63,833 nt of DNA from Paenibacillus xylanexedens (GCF_007680605.1 NZ_VEIO01000014.1:1-63833), one strand, 5' to 3'; shown: positions 35,401 through 44,562, counted from the first letter of the stretch. Notes: generated from the sequence alone by a model not told the origin. Numbers and translations are program-made.

Positions 35401-38400
35401 TTATTCCGCTCCGACCTCTGTACCCTCAAGGTTGAGGCTGAGCTTATCGCTCGCAGCGTCATCTTCATCGTCCATTTCTTTCATTTCAATCTCTTGCTCA
35501 TCTTCACTTAAAATCTTAACGTCCATACCCAAGCTTTGCAGCTCTTTGATCAATACTTTGAACGACTCAGGAACACCCGGTTCCGGAACATTCTCGCCTT
35601 TGACAATGGACTCGTACGTTTTCACCCGACCAACAACGTCATCGGATTTAACTGTCAGGATTTCTTGCAGAGTATAAGCGGCACCATAAGCCTCAAGCGC
35701 CCAAACTTCCATCTCCCCGAAACGCTGTCCACCAAATTGGGCTTTACCACCCAGCGGCTGTTGCGTAACAAGCGAGTAAGGACCTGTGGAACGGGCATGG
35801 ATTTTATCGTCAACCATGTGTGCCAGTTTGATCATGTGCATGACACCAACGGTAACTTCACGTTCAAACTCTTCACCCGTACGGCCATCATACAGCACGG
35901 TTTTACCGTTACGCTGCATACCTGCTTCTTCCATCGTATCGAAGACATCATACTCCTTCGCTCCGTCGAATACAGGTGTTGCTACGTGGATACCGAGCTG
36001 CATTGCTGCCATACCCAAGTGAACTTCAAGTACTTGACCGATGTTCATACGCGAAGGTACGCCCAGCGGGTTAAGAACGATCTGAACCGGTGTACCGTCT
36101 GGCAGGAAAGGCATATCCTCTTCCGGCAAGATGCGGGCCACGACCCCTTTGTTACCGTGACGTCCGGCCATTTTATCACCCTCGGAAATTTTCCGTTTTT
36201 GGGCAATATAAACACGAACGAGCTGGTTGACACCTGGTGGCAGTTCATCTCCGTTTTCACGGGTAAATACTTTCACGTCAACGACGATACCATCGGTACC
36301 GTGAGGTACACGCAGAGATGTATCACGTACTTCACGTGCTTTTTCACCAAAGATTGCGTGCAAGAGGCGTTCTTCTGCAGTCAGTTCCGTTACCCCTTTT
36401 GGTGTAACTTTACCAACGAGAATGTCGCCAGCAGCAATTTCGGCACCGATGCGGATAATACCACGCTCATCCAGATTACGCAGCGCTTCTTCCCCAACGT
36501 TAGGGATATCACGTGTGATCTCTTCAGGTCCGAGCTTCGTATCACGAGCTTCCGACTCATATTCCTCGATATGGATGGATGTGTATACATCTTCCTTAAC
36601 GAGTTTTTCGCTGAGCAGGATCGCATCCTCGTAGTTGTAACCTTCCCATGTCATGAAGGCAACAACTACGTTGCGTCCAAGAGCAAGTTCACCCATTTCC
36701 GTCGAAGGACCGTCGGCAAGGATGTCGCCAGCTTTAACAGCAGCGCCTCTTTTTACGATCGGACGTTGGTTGATGCATGTTCCTTGGTTCGAACGCATAA
36801 ATTTGTGTAATTTATATTTAACGATATCGCCTTTGACTTCCTGACCATCAACCTCTTCTACACGACGAAGCCAGATCTCGTTCGCAGAGGAACGTTCAAT
36901 AATTCCGTCGTAATCGGCAACAATACATACACCGGAGTCTTTCGCAGCTTTGTGTTCCATACCCGTTCCTACAAGCGGAGCTTTAGGAATCAAGAGCGGA
37001 ACCGCCTGCCGTTGCATGTTTGATCCCATGAGGGCACGGTTGGAGTCATCGTTCTCAAGGAACGGAATGAGCGCTGTAGCGACGGATACAACCTGCTTAG
37101 GAGATACGTCCATGTAGTCCACTCGTTCACTCGGCATCGTAAGGATGTTATCCGACTGTTTGTTGTAACGTACAATGATCGCATCTTCTGCAAAAGTGCT
37201 ATCTTCGTTCAGCTTCGCATTCGCCTGAGCGATAACATAGTTGTCCTCTTCGTCTGCTGTCAGGTAATCAATTTGCTCGGTGACAACGCCAGTCTTCGGA
37301 TCAACCCAACGATATGGAGCTTCAATGAAGCCATATTCGTTCACACGCGCAAACGTCGACAAGGAGTTGATCAAACCGATGTTTGGTCCCTCTGGTGTCT
37401 CGATCGGGCACATCCGGCCATAGTGGGATGGATGGACGTCACGGACTTCCATGCCGGCACGCTCACGAGTCAAACCGCCCGGTCCGAGTGCGGACAGACG
37501 ACGTTTATGCGTCAACTCACCCAGCGGGTTCGTTTGATCCATAAACTGTGACAATTGGGAGCTACCGAAGAACTCTTTAATCGATGCAATGACCGGACGG
37601 ATGTTGATCAATGCCTGTGGTGTAATGACGTTCGCATCCTGGATGGACATTCTTTCACGAACCACACGTTCCATACGGGATAAACCGATGCGGAACTGGT
37701 TTTGCAAAAGTTCACCCACAGAACGCAGACGGCGGTTACCCAGGTGATCGATATCATCCGTGCTTCCAATGCCGTGCAATAAGTTCAGGAAATAACTGAT
37801 GGAAGAGATGATATCGGCTGGCGTGATGTTTTTCACGGACTTGTCAATGTCGCCATTGGCAATCAGCTTAACCACTTTACCATCTTCGATTGGTGAAAAC
37901 ACATCAATCGTTTGCATCGGGATATCATTGGCATCCAAAACGCCGTTCCCCACGTGATATGTGCGGAATCCAACGCTTTTCTCCAGGTAAGGCATGATTT
38001 CGTCGAGCAAACGACGGTCAACCATCTGACCTGCTTCTGCAATAATTTCGCCTGTTTCAGCGTCGATTAAAGACTCAGCCAAACGCTGATTAAACAAACG
38101 GTTTTTAATGTGAAGTTTTTTGTTGATTTTGTAACGACCTACGTTTGCAAGGTCATAACGTTTTGGATCAAAGAAACGTGCAACGAGCAAGCTCTTCGCG
38201 TTATCCAGCGTAGGTGGCTCGCCCGGACGAAGGCGCTCATAGATCTCGATGAGTGCTTTCTCGGTGGAATCCGTGTTGTCTTTGTCCAGTGTATTACGGA
38301 TATATTCGTCATTACCAAGCAAATCCAGAATCTCGGCGTCTGTGCCAAAACCAAGGGAACGCAGGAGAACCGTAACCGGTATTTTACGCGTACGGTCGAT

Positions 38401-38946
38401 CCGGACGTAAACAACATCCTTCGCGTCCATCTCCAGCTCCAGCCAAGCGCCGCGGTTAGGAATTACTGTAGCGGTATACGTTTTTTTCGCGTTCTTATCT
38501 ACTTTGGTACTGAAGTAAACGCTAGGAGAGCGAACCAACTGGCTGACAATAACCCGTTCAGCACCATTAATAATAAATGTGCCGGTGCTGGTCATCAGCG
38601 GGAAATCTCCCATGAATACTTCCTGCTCTTTGACTTCTCCGGTTTCCTTATTAATGAGCCGGACTTTCACCCGAAGTGGTGCTGCATAAGTAACGTCACG
38701 CTCTTTCGCGTCGTCTACTGTATACTTCGGTTCTCCGAGACTGTAATCGATAAATTCCAAAATCAAATTACCTGTAAAATCCTGGATCGGCGAGATATCC
38801 TGGAACATTTCGCGCAACCCTTCCTCCAAAAACCAATCATACGATTTCTGTTGGATTTCAATCAGGTTCGGAACTTCGAGTATCTCGTTAATTCGTGCAT
38901 AACTGCGCCGAGTGCGTCGACCATATTGAACAAGATGTCCTGCCAA
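35401..38946 (-). CDS. rpoB: RNA polymerase subunit beta
   Basis: An 1181-residue subunit. I start it at the TTG at 38944-38946 (MAGHLVQYGRRTRRSYARI), because family members begin there and GAGGGGTG lies upstream; an ATG six codons earlier would include that site. The rifampicin pocket (about 462-490) reads GSSQLSQFMDQTNPLGELTH then KRRLSALGPGG, with the usual wild-type Asp, His and Ser, so no rifampicin resistance is predicted. The C-terminal end is acidic and variable (DDEDDAASDKLSLN). It is preceded by a 412-nt leader with promoter and attenuator. Confidence 0.98.
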   Translation of the reverse strand: MAGHLVQYGRRTRRSYARINEILEVPNLIEIQQKSYDWFLEEGLREMFQDISPIQDFTGNLILEFIDYSLGEPKYTVDDAKERDVTYAAPLRVKVRLINKETGEVKEQEVFMGDFPLMTSTGTFIINGAERVIVSQLVRSPSVYFSTKVDKNAKKTYTATVIPNRGAWLELEMDAKDVVYVRIDRTRKIPVTVLLRSLGFGTDAEILDLLGNDEYIRNTLDKDNTDSTEKALIEIYERLRPGEPPTLDNAKSLLVARFFDPKRYDLANVGRYKINKKLHIKNRLFNQRLAESLIDAETGEIIAEAGQMVDRRLLDEIMPYLEKSVGFRTYHVGNGVLDANDIPMQTIDVFSPIEDGKVVKLIANGDIDKSVKNITPADIISSISYFLNLLHGIGSTDDIDHLGNRRLRSVGELLQNQFRIGLSRMERVVRERMSIQDANVITPQALINIRPVIASIKEFFGSSQLSQFMDQTNPLGELTHKRRLSALGPGGLTRERAGMEVRDVHPSHYGRMCPIETPEGPNIGLINSLSTFARVNEYGFIEAPYRWVDPKTGVVTEQIDYLTADEEDNYVIAQANAKLNEDSTFAEDAIIVRYNKQSDNILTMPSERVDYMDVSPKQVVSVATALIPFLENDDSNRALMGSNMQRQAVPLLIPKAPLVGTGMEHKAAKDSGVCIVADYDGIIERSSANEIWLRRVEEVDGQEVKGDIVKYKLHKFMRSNQGTCINQRPIVKRGAAVKAGDILADGPSTEMGELALGRNVVVAFMTWEGYNYEDAILLSEKLVKEDVYTSIHIEEYESEARDTKLGPEEITRDIPNVGEEALRNLDERGIIRIGAEIAAGDILVGKVTPKGVTELTAEERLLHAIFGEKAREVRDTSLRVPHGTDGIVVDVKVFTRENGDELPPGVNQLVRVYIAQKRKISEGDKMAGRHGNKGVVARILPEEDMPFLPDGTPVQIVLNPLGVPSRMNIGQVLEVHLGMAAMQLGIHVATPVFDGAKEYDVFDTMEEAGMQRNGKTVLYDGRTGEEFEREVTVGVMHMIKLAHMVDDKIHARSTGPYSLVTQQPLGGKAQFGGQRFGEMEVWALEAYGAAYTLQEILTVKSDDVVGRVKTYESIVKGENVPEPGVPESFKVLIKELQSLGMDVKILSEDEQEIEMKEMDDEDDAASDKLSLNLEGTEVGAE

Positions 38947-39054
38947 CTTAAACTCACCCCTCAATGTCTACTCACTTTAAAAATTTCGTTGCGAACCTCT
39001 GTTTGTAACCTTATAATGGTACACATACAGAGCAAAGCAATGCACCCGCAAATA

Positions 39055-39094
39055 AAGAAAAGCCCTTATTCGAAATGTCGTTCGATAAAAGAGC
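39055..39094 (-). terminator. Attenuator-like hairpin in the rpoB leader
   Basis: On the minus strand GCTCTTTTATCGAA (39081-39094) pairs with TTCGAATAAGGGC (39062-39074), with one mismatch and one bulge, followed by TTTTCTTTATT. It lies about 170 nt after the promoter at 39262-39290 and 110 nt before rpoB, so it could stop part of the transcripts. Confidence 0.55.
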
Positions 39095-39261
39095 AACTTT
39101 GATCGGCGGATGTCTTTCCAAATCATTCTTATCCCCAGTTTGCCCAAAATGTACATATTATACGCCAAACATAGGCATAATAAGCCCGGTTCGGCGTAAA
39201 AAAGGTTGACATTTTTAGTTAGCTAAAGCCAAGTAGGGCATCTTAATACTGACATTTTACA

Positions 39262-39290
39262 ACTATACCACGCCTTGAATTTCAAGTCAA
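39262..39290 (-). promoter_or_regulatory. Promoter of rpoB-rpoC
   Basis: TTGACT (39285-39290), a 17-nt spacer and TATAGT (39262-39267) on the minus strand, between the methyltransferase gene and rpoB. It gives a leader of more than 300 nt. Confidence 0.8.
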
Positions 39291-39358
39291 TAGTCCTATT
39301 GCAAAAAAAATGATCCCCTGCTTACTTTACAAATTCGAAAGTATCTCTCGCATTTCCT

Positions 39359-39973
39359 CTACTCTTCTTTCACCGCTTTGAATATTCGGTAGCCCTTATC
39401 CTTCGTCACTTCATCCACTCTTGTAAACAAGGATTCCAACTTCGCTTTCGCAGAAGGTGCTCCTTGTTTCTTTTGAATGACAATCCATAACACCCCGCCT
39501 ACCTTCAAATGGTCATACGCCTGCTCAAAAATCGTGTGAACCGTTTCTTTGCCGGCTCGAATTGGAGGATTAGTCAAAATCACGTCGAAATCCCGCTTCT
39601 TTACTTCAGCCAGTAGATTACTCTGCATTATAGTAACATTAGCAATACCATTACCTTTGGCATTTTCTTTGGAAAGCTCAACCGCTCTTTCGTTGATATC
39701 GATCATGGTGACATGCCCATCCGGTACAAGTTTTGCTGCTGTAAGCCCGATTGGCCCGTAACCACATCCCACATCGAGAACATGAGCGCCTGACGGCAGT
39801 TCCATCGCATCAATCAATACTCTGCTGCCATAATCGATTCCATTTTTGGAAAAAACACCAGCATCCGTCACCAATCGCAGACTAATTCCGCGGAGTACCG
39901 CTTCCGCAGCCTTGCGATCATGTGCCACTTGTGGTTTGTCCGAATAATAATGATTGGACATGTCCTCACTCAC
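39359..39973 (-). CDS. Class I SAM-dependent methyltransferase, RsmC-like (YbxB)
   Basis: A 204-residue Rossmann methyltransferase. The SAM-binding motif is DVGCGYGPIG (67-76), and the base-methylating motif NPPI lies at 135-138, as in the RsmC/RsmD enzymes that methylate guanine N2 in 16S rRNA. Position between rplL and rpoB matches B. subtilis ybxB. The start may be the GTG at 39973 or the ATG at 39961; both have purines nearby. Which guanine it modifies cannot be read from sequence. Confidence 0.85.
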   Translation of the reverse strand: MSEDMSNHYYSDKPQVAHDRKAAEAVLRGISLRLVTDAGVFSKNGIDYGSRVLIDAMELPSGAHVLDVGCGYGPIGLTAAKLVPDGHVTMIDINERAVELSKENAKGNGIANVTIMQSNLLAEVKKRDFDVILTNPPIRAGKETVHTIFEQAYDHLKVGGVLWIVIQKKQGAPSAKAKLESLFTRVDEVTKDKGYRIFKAVKEE

Positions 39974-39995
39974 TTTCCATAGTTACATTTACAGC

Positions 39996-40029
39996 AACAA
40001 ACCCCTTGATATAAGTCAAGGGGTTTGTT
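39996..40029 (-). terminator. Terminator or attenuator after rplL
   Basis: AACAAACCCCTTGA (39996-40009), 6-nt loop, TCAAGGGGTTTGTT (40016-40029): fourteen perfect pairs. The minus-strand tail is T-rich (TTTGTTGCTGT). It sits between rplL and the methyltransferase and should reduce read-through from the r-protein genes. Confidence 0.75.
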
Positions 40030-40059
40030 GTTTTGTTCATTCAGCTTGGATAAGCTAAA

Positions 40060-40422
40060 TTATTTAACTTCGATTGTAGCGCCAGCTTCTTCAAGCTTAG
40101 CTTTGATTGTTTCTGCTTCTTCTTTAGAAACTTTTTCTTTCAATGCTTTTGGAGCGTTGTCAACTACTTCTTTAGCTTCTTTCAAGCCAAGACCAGTGAT
40201 TTCGCGAACCGCTTTGATAACGTTGATTTTGGAAGCGCCAGCGCTTGCCAAGATTACGTCGAACTCGGATTGCTCAGCTTCAGCTGAAGCTGCGCCGCCA
40301 CCTACAGCAGCTACTGGAGCTGCAGCAGTTACGCCGAATTCTTCTTCGATTGCTTTAACAAGATCGTTCAGTTCCAGTACAGTCATGCCTTTGATTGCTT
40401 CCAAGATTTGCTCTTTACTCAT
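40060..40422 (-). CDS. rplL: 50S ribosomal protein L7/L12
   Basis: A 120-residue stalk protein. It has an N-terminal dimerisation helix region (1-35), an Ala/Gly-rich hinge (about 36-52) and a C-terminal globular domain (GLGLKEAKEVVDNAPKALKE) that recruits translation GTPases. It lies 71 nt after rplJ. Several copies bind each L10. Confidence 0.98.
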   Translation of the reverse strand: MSKEQILEAIKGMTVLELNDLVKAIEEEFGVTAAAPVAAVGGGAASAEAEQSEFDVILASAGASKINVIKAVREITGLGLKEAKEVVDNAPKALKEKVSKEEAETIKAKLEEAGATIEVK

Positions 40423-40493
40423 GATTGAACCTCCATATATAATTTTATTTTTTGTTATTTCATTACTGCTAGGCAGTATTCAGATCAAGTAGC

Positions 40494-40997
40494 TTACGCG
40501 CCTTGTTCTTCTTTGTCTGCAACAGCTTTAACCGCAAGCGCGAAGTTGCGAACTGGCGCTTGAAGCACGCTGAGGAGCATAGAGAGGAGACCTTCGCGGG
40601 ATGGCAGTTCTGCCAACGCTTTAACTTCTGCTTCTCCAATTACACGACCTTCTACGACAGCACCTTTCAATTTCAGTGCATCGTTCTTCTTAGCGAAGTC
40701 GTTCAGAATTTTGGCTGGAGCCACAGCATCTTCTCCGCTGAATGCAATCGCAGTAGGACCTGTCAGAACGCTATCGAGTTCTGTCAATTCTGCTGCAGCA
40801 GTTGCACGGCGAAGCAATGTGTTTTTCAGCACTTGGAATTCGATTCCGGCTTCACGAAGCTGCTTGCGCAGTTCAGTAGCTTGGGCAACGTTCAATCCGC
40901 GGTAGTCAACGACTACTGTTGTCACGCTTTCGCGCAATTTTGCTGTTACTGCATCAACGGACTCTTGTTTTGCTTGAATCACTTTTGCGTTTGCCAA
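40494..40997 (-). CDS. rplJ: 50S ribosomal protein L10
   Basis: A 167-residue stalk base protein. It starts at a TTG (MANAKVIQAKQESV), with AGGAGG 8 nt upstream. VDYRGLNVAQATELRKQLR is the rRNA-binding part, and the C-terminal helix carries L7/L12 dimers. It is behind a leader with an attenuator that is probably bound by L10 itself. Confidence 0.97.
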   Translation of the reverse strand: MANAKVIQAKQESVDAVTAKLRESVTTVVVDYRGLNVAQATELRKQLREAGIEFQVLKNTLLRRATAAAELTELDSVLTGPTAIAFSGEDAVAPAKILNDFAKKNDALKLKGAVVEGRVIGEAEVKALAELPSREGLLSMLLSVLQAPVRNFALAVKAVADKEEQGA

Positions 40998-41027
40998 TCT
41001 GTACACCTCCTGATCAAATTTATCCCA

Positions 41028-41195
41028 TTAAGAAAAGCCTCCGTAGAATCACGAAGGCTTGATATATACTCGCATCCGATTTGCATCGTTCAAGTTGTAT
41101 AATCACACCTCGGTAGGAAATTAAGCCACATGGCACCTACTGTCTACGGCAAGCATATTCAAATGTCAACGGTCAGTCACTCGGACTCACAACTT
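41028..41195 (-). promoter_or_regulatory. L10 leader with attenuator before rplJ
   Basis: The minus-strand leader contains the block GCTTAATTTCCTACCGAGGTG (about 41107-41127), which resembles the known L10-binding leader of Bacillales with its kink-turn. A terminator hairpin follows: AAGCCTTCG (41052-41060), 8-nt loop, CGGAGGCTT (41035-41043), then TTCTTAAT. Binding of L10(L12)4 would favour termination; this is known for the family and inferred here. Confidence 0.7.
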
Positions 41196-41199
41196 TTAT

Positions 41200-41228
41200 A
41201 GAATATCAGAACAGGGCGAACCTGTCAA
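41200..41228 (-). promoter_or_regulatory. Promoter of rplJ-rplL
   Basis: TTGACA (41223-41228), a 17-nt spacer and TATTCT (41200-41205) on the minus strand, starting almost at the end of rplA. Confidence 0.8.
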
Positions 41229-41235
41229 GAATATT

Positions 41236-41928
41236 TTATCTAAAAGCTGCTGCGTTCACGCGTGCACCAGGGCCCATCGTAGAAGAAAGACTTACGTTCT
41301 TCAGATAAACACCTTTAGCTGCCGCCGGTTTAGCACGGTTCAGAGCATCCATGAGAGCTTTGAGGTTCTCATTCAATTGCTCGGAAGAGAAAGAAGCTTT
41401 ACCGATCGGTGCATGAATTTGACCTGCACGATCCAGACGATATTCGATTTTACCGGCTTTGATTTCTTGAACAGCCTTAGTTACATCGAAAGTTACCGTT
41501 CCGGCTTTAGGGTTAGGCATCAGACCTTTACCGCCGAGCAGACGGCCCAATTTACCTACTTCACTCATCATATCCGGTGTCGCTACGCAGACGTCGAATT
41601 CGAACCAGCCTTGTTGGATTTTGTTGATCATGTCTGCATCACCAACATAGTCCGCGCCAGCCGCTTCCGCTTCTTTCGCTTTGTCACCTTTTGCAAATAC
41701 CAATACGCGTTGTGTTTTACCTGTACCGTGTGGCAAGACAACAACACCACGTACTGCCTGGTCTTGCTTACGAGGGTCTACGCCCAAACGAACTGCTGCT
41801 TCGATCGTTTCATCGAATTTTGCAGTAGCTGCCTTTTTCACAAGCTCTACAGCTTCTGAAGGCTCGTAAGTTGCTTCGCTGTCGATCAGCTTAGCAGCTT
41901 CCAGGTATTTTTTACCGTGTTTAGCCAT
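41236..41928 (-). CDS. rplA: 50S ribosomal protein L1
   Basis: A 230-residue L1 of the mobile stalk that releases E-site tRNA. It starts MAKHGKKYLEAAKLIDS, with AAGGAGG upstream; the open frame before this ATG is intergenic sequence. Conserved block: GLMPNPKAGTVTFDVTKAV. It lies 94 nt after rplK. Confidence 0.98.
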   Translation of the reverse strand: MAKHGKKYLEAAKLIDSEATYEPSEAVELVKKAATAKFDETIEAAVRLGVDPRKQDQAVRGVVVLPHGTGKTQRVLVFAKGDKAKEAEAAGADYVGDADMINKIQQGWFEFDVCVATPDMMSEVGKLGRLLGGKGLMPNPKAGTVTFDVTKAVQEIKAGKIEYRLDRAGQIHAPIGKASFSSEQLNENLKALMDALNRAKPAAAKGVYLKNVSLSSTMGPGARVNAAAFR

Positions 41929-42022
41929 GTTATATTCCTCCTTTGTGGTTTTAGCGGATATACCTCCCACATTGACCGGCCGCGAATCGGCCGGCTTTAC
42001 GAAGCCATGTTTCGTGTGAAAA

Positions 42023-42448
42023 TTAGTCTTCGATGGTGATACCCATGCTGCGGGCAGTACCTTCAACCATACGCATTGCGGACTCAACGTCAGCAGCATT
42101 CAGGTCAGGCATTTTTGTTTCCGCGATTTGACGTACCGCGTCACGTTTAACGGTAGCAACTTTTTTCTTGTTCGGCTCGCCGGATCCTTTTTCAACTTTC
42201 GCTGCCACTTTCAACAGAACTGCTGCAGGTGGAGTTTTAGTGATGAATGTAAAGGAACGGTCCTCGAATACAGAGATCTCAACTGGAATGATCAATCCTG
42301 CTTGGTCAGCTGTACGAGCGTTGAATTCTTTACAGAATGCCATGATGTTGACACCTGCTTGACCCAATGCCGGACCTACTGGTGGTGCTGGATTTGCTTT
42401 ACCTGCTGGAATCTGCAGTTTTACCATTTTGATTACCTTTTTTGCCAT
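42023..42448 (-). CDS. rplK: 50S ribosomal protein L11
   Basis: A 141-residue L11. The N-terminal domain holds the proline-rich PAGKANPAPPVGPALGQAG (thiostrepton contact region, wild type), and the C-terminal domain binds the GTPase centre of 23S rRNA. L11 is also needed for RelA activation. The ATG at 42448 has GGAGG 8 nt upstream. Confidence 0.98.
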   Translation of the reverse strand: MAKKVIKMVKLQIPAGKANPAPPVGPALGQAGVNIMAFCKEFNARTADQAGLIIPVEISVFEDRSFTFITKTPPAAVLLKVAAKVEKGSGEPNKKKVATVKRDAVRQIAETKMPDLNAADVESAMRMVEGTARSMGITIED

Positions 42449-42516
42449 GATAGACACCTCCTTGCAAAATAGTGGTTAACGGGCCTCGCAGCCCTCCCAC
42501 AAGAAACTTGAAGAAA

Positions 42517-43050
42517 CTATATCTTCTCCACTTGGGTGTATTCCAACTCAAGCGGCGTTTCCCGTCCAAACATGTTAACGTGTACCTTAAGCTTGCTCTT
42601 GTCTACCAAGATCTCTTCCACGGAGCCCACAAAATTCGCAAAAGGACCGACTTTAATACGCACGGATTCCTTAATCTCGAATTCAATTTTAGGCTTAGGT
42701 TCAACCATACCCATGTGCTTCAGAATTTGTTCCACTTCTTCTGGCAACAAGGCTGTTGGTTTGGAACCGGAACCTGTCGAACCGACAAAGCCGGTAACAC
42801 CTGGTGTATTGCGAACAACATACCAAGAATCATCCGTCTGAACCATTTCGACCAAGACATAACCGGGGTAAACCTTACGCATAACGGTCTTTTTCTTACC
42901 GTCTTTGTTCACCACTTCTTCTTCCATCGGAACAAGAACGCGGAAAATCTTGTCTTCCATGCCCATGGACTCTACGCGTTTTTCCAAATTGGCTTTGACC
43001 TTATTTTCATACCCTGAATAGGTATGAACGACGTACCATCTTTTTTCCAT
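42517..43050 (-). CDS. nusG: Transcription elongation factor NusG
   Basis: A 177-residue protein. It has an N-terminal NGN domain (about 1-115, WYVVHTYSGYENKV) that binds RNA polymerase, and a C-terminal KOW domain (about 125-175) that can meet S10 or Rho. AGGTGG lies 6 nt upstream. It follows secE by 22 nt. Confidence 0.97.
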   Translation of the reverse strand: MEKRWYVVHTYSGYENKVKANLEKRVESMGMEDKIFRVLVPMEEEVVNKDGKKKTVMRKVYPGYVLVEMVQTDDSWYVVRNTPGVTGFVGSTGSGSKPTALLPEEVEQILKHMGMVEPKPKIEFEIKESVRIKVGPFANFVGSVEEILVDKSKLKVHVNMFGRETPLELEYTQVEKI

Positions 43051-43072
43051 ATCAAGCCACCTGGGACCCTTC

Positions 43073-43264
43073 TTAAATAATCGCTTCGATCACAGCGGAG
43101 ATGCCGATATCTACGACCCAAAAAAACAGCGTCATAACCACAACAGTACCAAGTACGATTAACGTGTAGTTCGTCAGCTCTTTACGATTAGGCCAGCGAA
43201 CCTTTTTAAGTTCAGCCCAGCTTTCAGAGAAAAAGGAAATCAGAGATTTGAAACTACGTTTCAC
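43073..43264 (-). CDS. secE: Protein translocase subunit SecE
   Basis: A 63-residue single-span SecE of the short Gram-positive type: amphipathic helix (about 8-30, SWAELKKVRWPNRKEL) and one membrane helix (about 35-58). It starts at a GTG with GGAGG 10 nt upstream. It clamps SecY. Confidence 0.95.
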   Translation of the reverse strand: MKRSFKSLISFFSESWAELKKVRWPNRKELTNYTLIVLGTVVVMTLFFWVVDIGISAVIEAII

Positions 43265-43285
43265 GCCGACTACACCTCCAAAAAA

Positions 43286-43435
43286 CTATCTGGTTTCGCG
43301 ATGAGAAGTCTGCTCGTTACAAAACTTGCAAAATTTCTTCATCTCCATGCGGTCGGGGTGATTACGCTTGTTTTTTGTCGTAGTGTAATTTCTTTGTTTG
43401 CAGTTCGTACAAGCCAAAGTAATAATTACCCGCAT
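43286..43435 (-). CDS. rpmG: 50S ribosomal protein L33, zinc-binding type
   Basis: A 49-residue L33 (MRVIITLACTNCKQRNY...HRETR) with two CxxC pairs (CTNC and CKFC), so the zinc-containing form. It opens the rpmG-secE-nusG unit, as rpmGB does in B. subtilis, with GGAGG upstream of the ATG. The conserved ribosomal protein L33 signature NYTTTKNKRNHPDRMEM is present. Confidence 0.96.
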   Translation of the reverse strand: MRVIITLACTNCKQRNYTTTKNKRNHPDRMEMKKFCKFCNEQTSHRETR

Positions 43436-43523
43436 GATGTACACCTCCCGAAGACTTCCACATTGAAGCAGAGTCTCTAAATTGATCCTGAAAAAAAAGC
43501 CGTAAAATAGGCCTACCTAAAAC

Positions 43524-43552
43524 ACTTTATCACAAGGGTATAAGCATGTCAA
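43524..43552 (-). promoter_or_regulatory. Promoter of rpmG-secE-nusG
   Basis: TTGACA (43547-43552), a 17-nt spacer and TAAAGT (43524-43529) on the minus strand. The 310-nt gap between sigH and rpmG holds this and the sigH terminator only. Confidence 0.85.
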
Positions 43553-43691
43553 CGAAAGAATAACCTTTCATCGTTGGGTATTAATTCCGCACGAAACGCA
43601 ACGTATCTCTCATCTCTGATTTTTTCACTGCTCCAGTATGAACCGAGCGATTACTAGTATTTATCAAACCTTGACAATATAAACTACAGAC

Positions 43692-43719
43692 AATAAAAAA
43701 AGACTCAAACACCGAGCCT
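43692..43719 (-). terminator. Terminator of sigH
   Basis: On the minus strand AGGCTC, 7-nt loop, GAGTCT, then TTTTTTTATTG. The stem is short (six pairs, one G-U), but the T-run is strong and placed 27 nt after the sigH stop. Confidence 0.75.
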
Positions 43720-43745
43720 TTTTCATCAACGACGACAACCTTTGT

Positions 43746-44390
43746 TCAATTATCTCGAACTTCCAGGTACTTTTCAAGTTTGCGCTTTACACGCTGCAAT
43801 GCATTATCGATAGACTTTACATGACGATCCAAATCCACTGCAATCTCTTGATAAGATCTCCCGTCTAGGTACAACATCAGTACTTTACGTTCCAGGTCAC
43901 TCAAAATCTCGGACATCTTATCTTCCAGGCCTACGAACTCCTCCTGGTTAATAATCAATTCTTCCGGATCACTGACCTGAGTTCCACAAATCACATCGAG
44001 TAGCGTACGATCAGACTCTTCATCATAAATGGGCTTGTCCAGAGATACATAAGAATTAAGCGGAATATGCTTCTGACGTGTGGCTGTCTTGATCGCCGTA
44101 ATGATCTGTCTCGTAATGCACAGTTCGGCAAATGCCTTGAAAGAAGCTAGCTTGTCCCCTTTGAAATCACGAATGGATTTGTAAAGGCCAATCATTCCTT
44201 CTTGAATAATATCTTCCCGGTCAGCTCCGATCAAAAAATAAGATCTTGCCTTGGCGCGTACAAAGTTGCGATACTTGTTGATCAAAAACTCCAGCGCTTC
44301 GCTTTCGCCTTCACGGACCGCTTCGACAATGTCTTCGTCACTTTGGTAATCATACTTGGATAACATGATATCTTTGAGGTCGACACTCAC
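43746..44390 (-). CDS. sigH: RNA polymerase sigma-H factor
   Basis: A 214-residue sigma factor (Spo0H) that directs transition-state and early sporulation genes. Region 2 (about 25-95) includes REDIIQEGMIGLYKSIRDF, and region 4 (about 160-205) has the helix-turn-helix YQEIAVDLDRHVKSIDNALQ. It starts at a GTG with GGAGG 8 nt upstream; an upstream in-frame TTG includes that site. Its place between rae1 and rpmG matches B. subtilis. It has its own SigA-type promoter. Confidence 0.95.
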   Translation of the reverse strand: MSVDLKDIMLSKYDYQSDEDIVEAVREGESEALEFLINKYRNFVRAKARSYFLIGADREDIIQEGMIGLYKSIRDFKGDKLASFKAFAELCITRQIITAIKTATRQKHIPLNSYVSLDKPIYDEESDRTLLDVICGTQVSDPEELIINQEEFVGLEDKMSEILSDLERKVLMLYLDGRSYQEIAVDLDRHVKSIDNALQRVKRKLEKYLEVRDN

Positions 44391-44452
44391 AGACAATCCC
44401 TCCGGCTGCAACGCAAGGTACCCCGTTACTCTACTCTATGAAATATACGAAC

Positions 44453-44482
44453 AGTATATATGATGGTACCTCCCACCGTCAA
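44453..44482 (-). promoter_or_regulatory. Promoter of sigH
   Basis: TTGACG (44477-44482), an 18-nt spacer and TATACT (44453-44458) on the minus strand. In B. subtilis sigH transcription is SigA-dependent and repressed by AbrB; AbrB sites cannot be read by eye. Confidence 0.7.
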
Positions 44483-44562
44483 CCACGGCATCCCTAAAAA
44501 AGAACAGCTATAACATAATTGTCAATAGTTTCAATATTGAAAAAATTGTAAGAAACCTGCTG

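Noticed and set aside
37480..37570. Rifampicin-resistance change in RpoB
   Set aside because: The Asp, His and Ser positions of the rifampicin pocket are wild type; the Gly in NPLGELTH lies at a naturally variable place.
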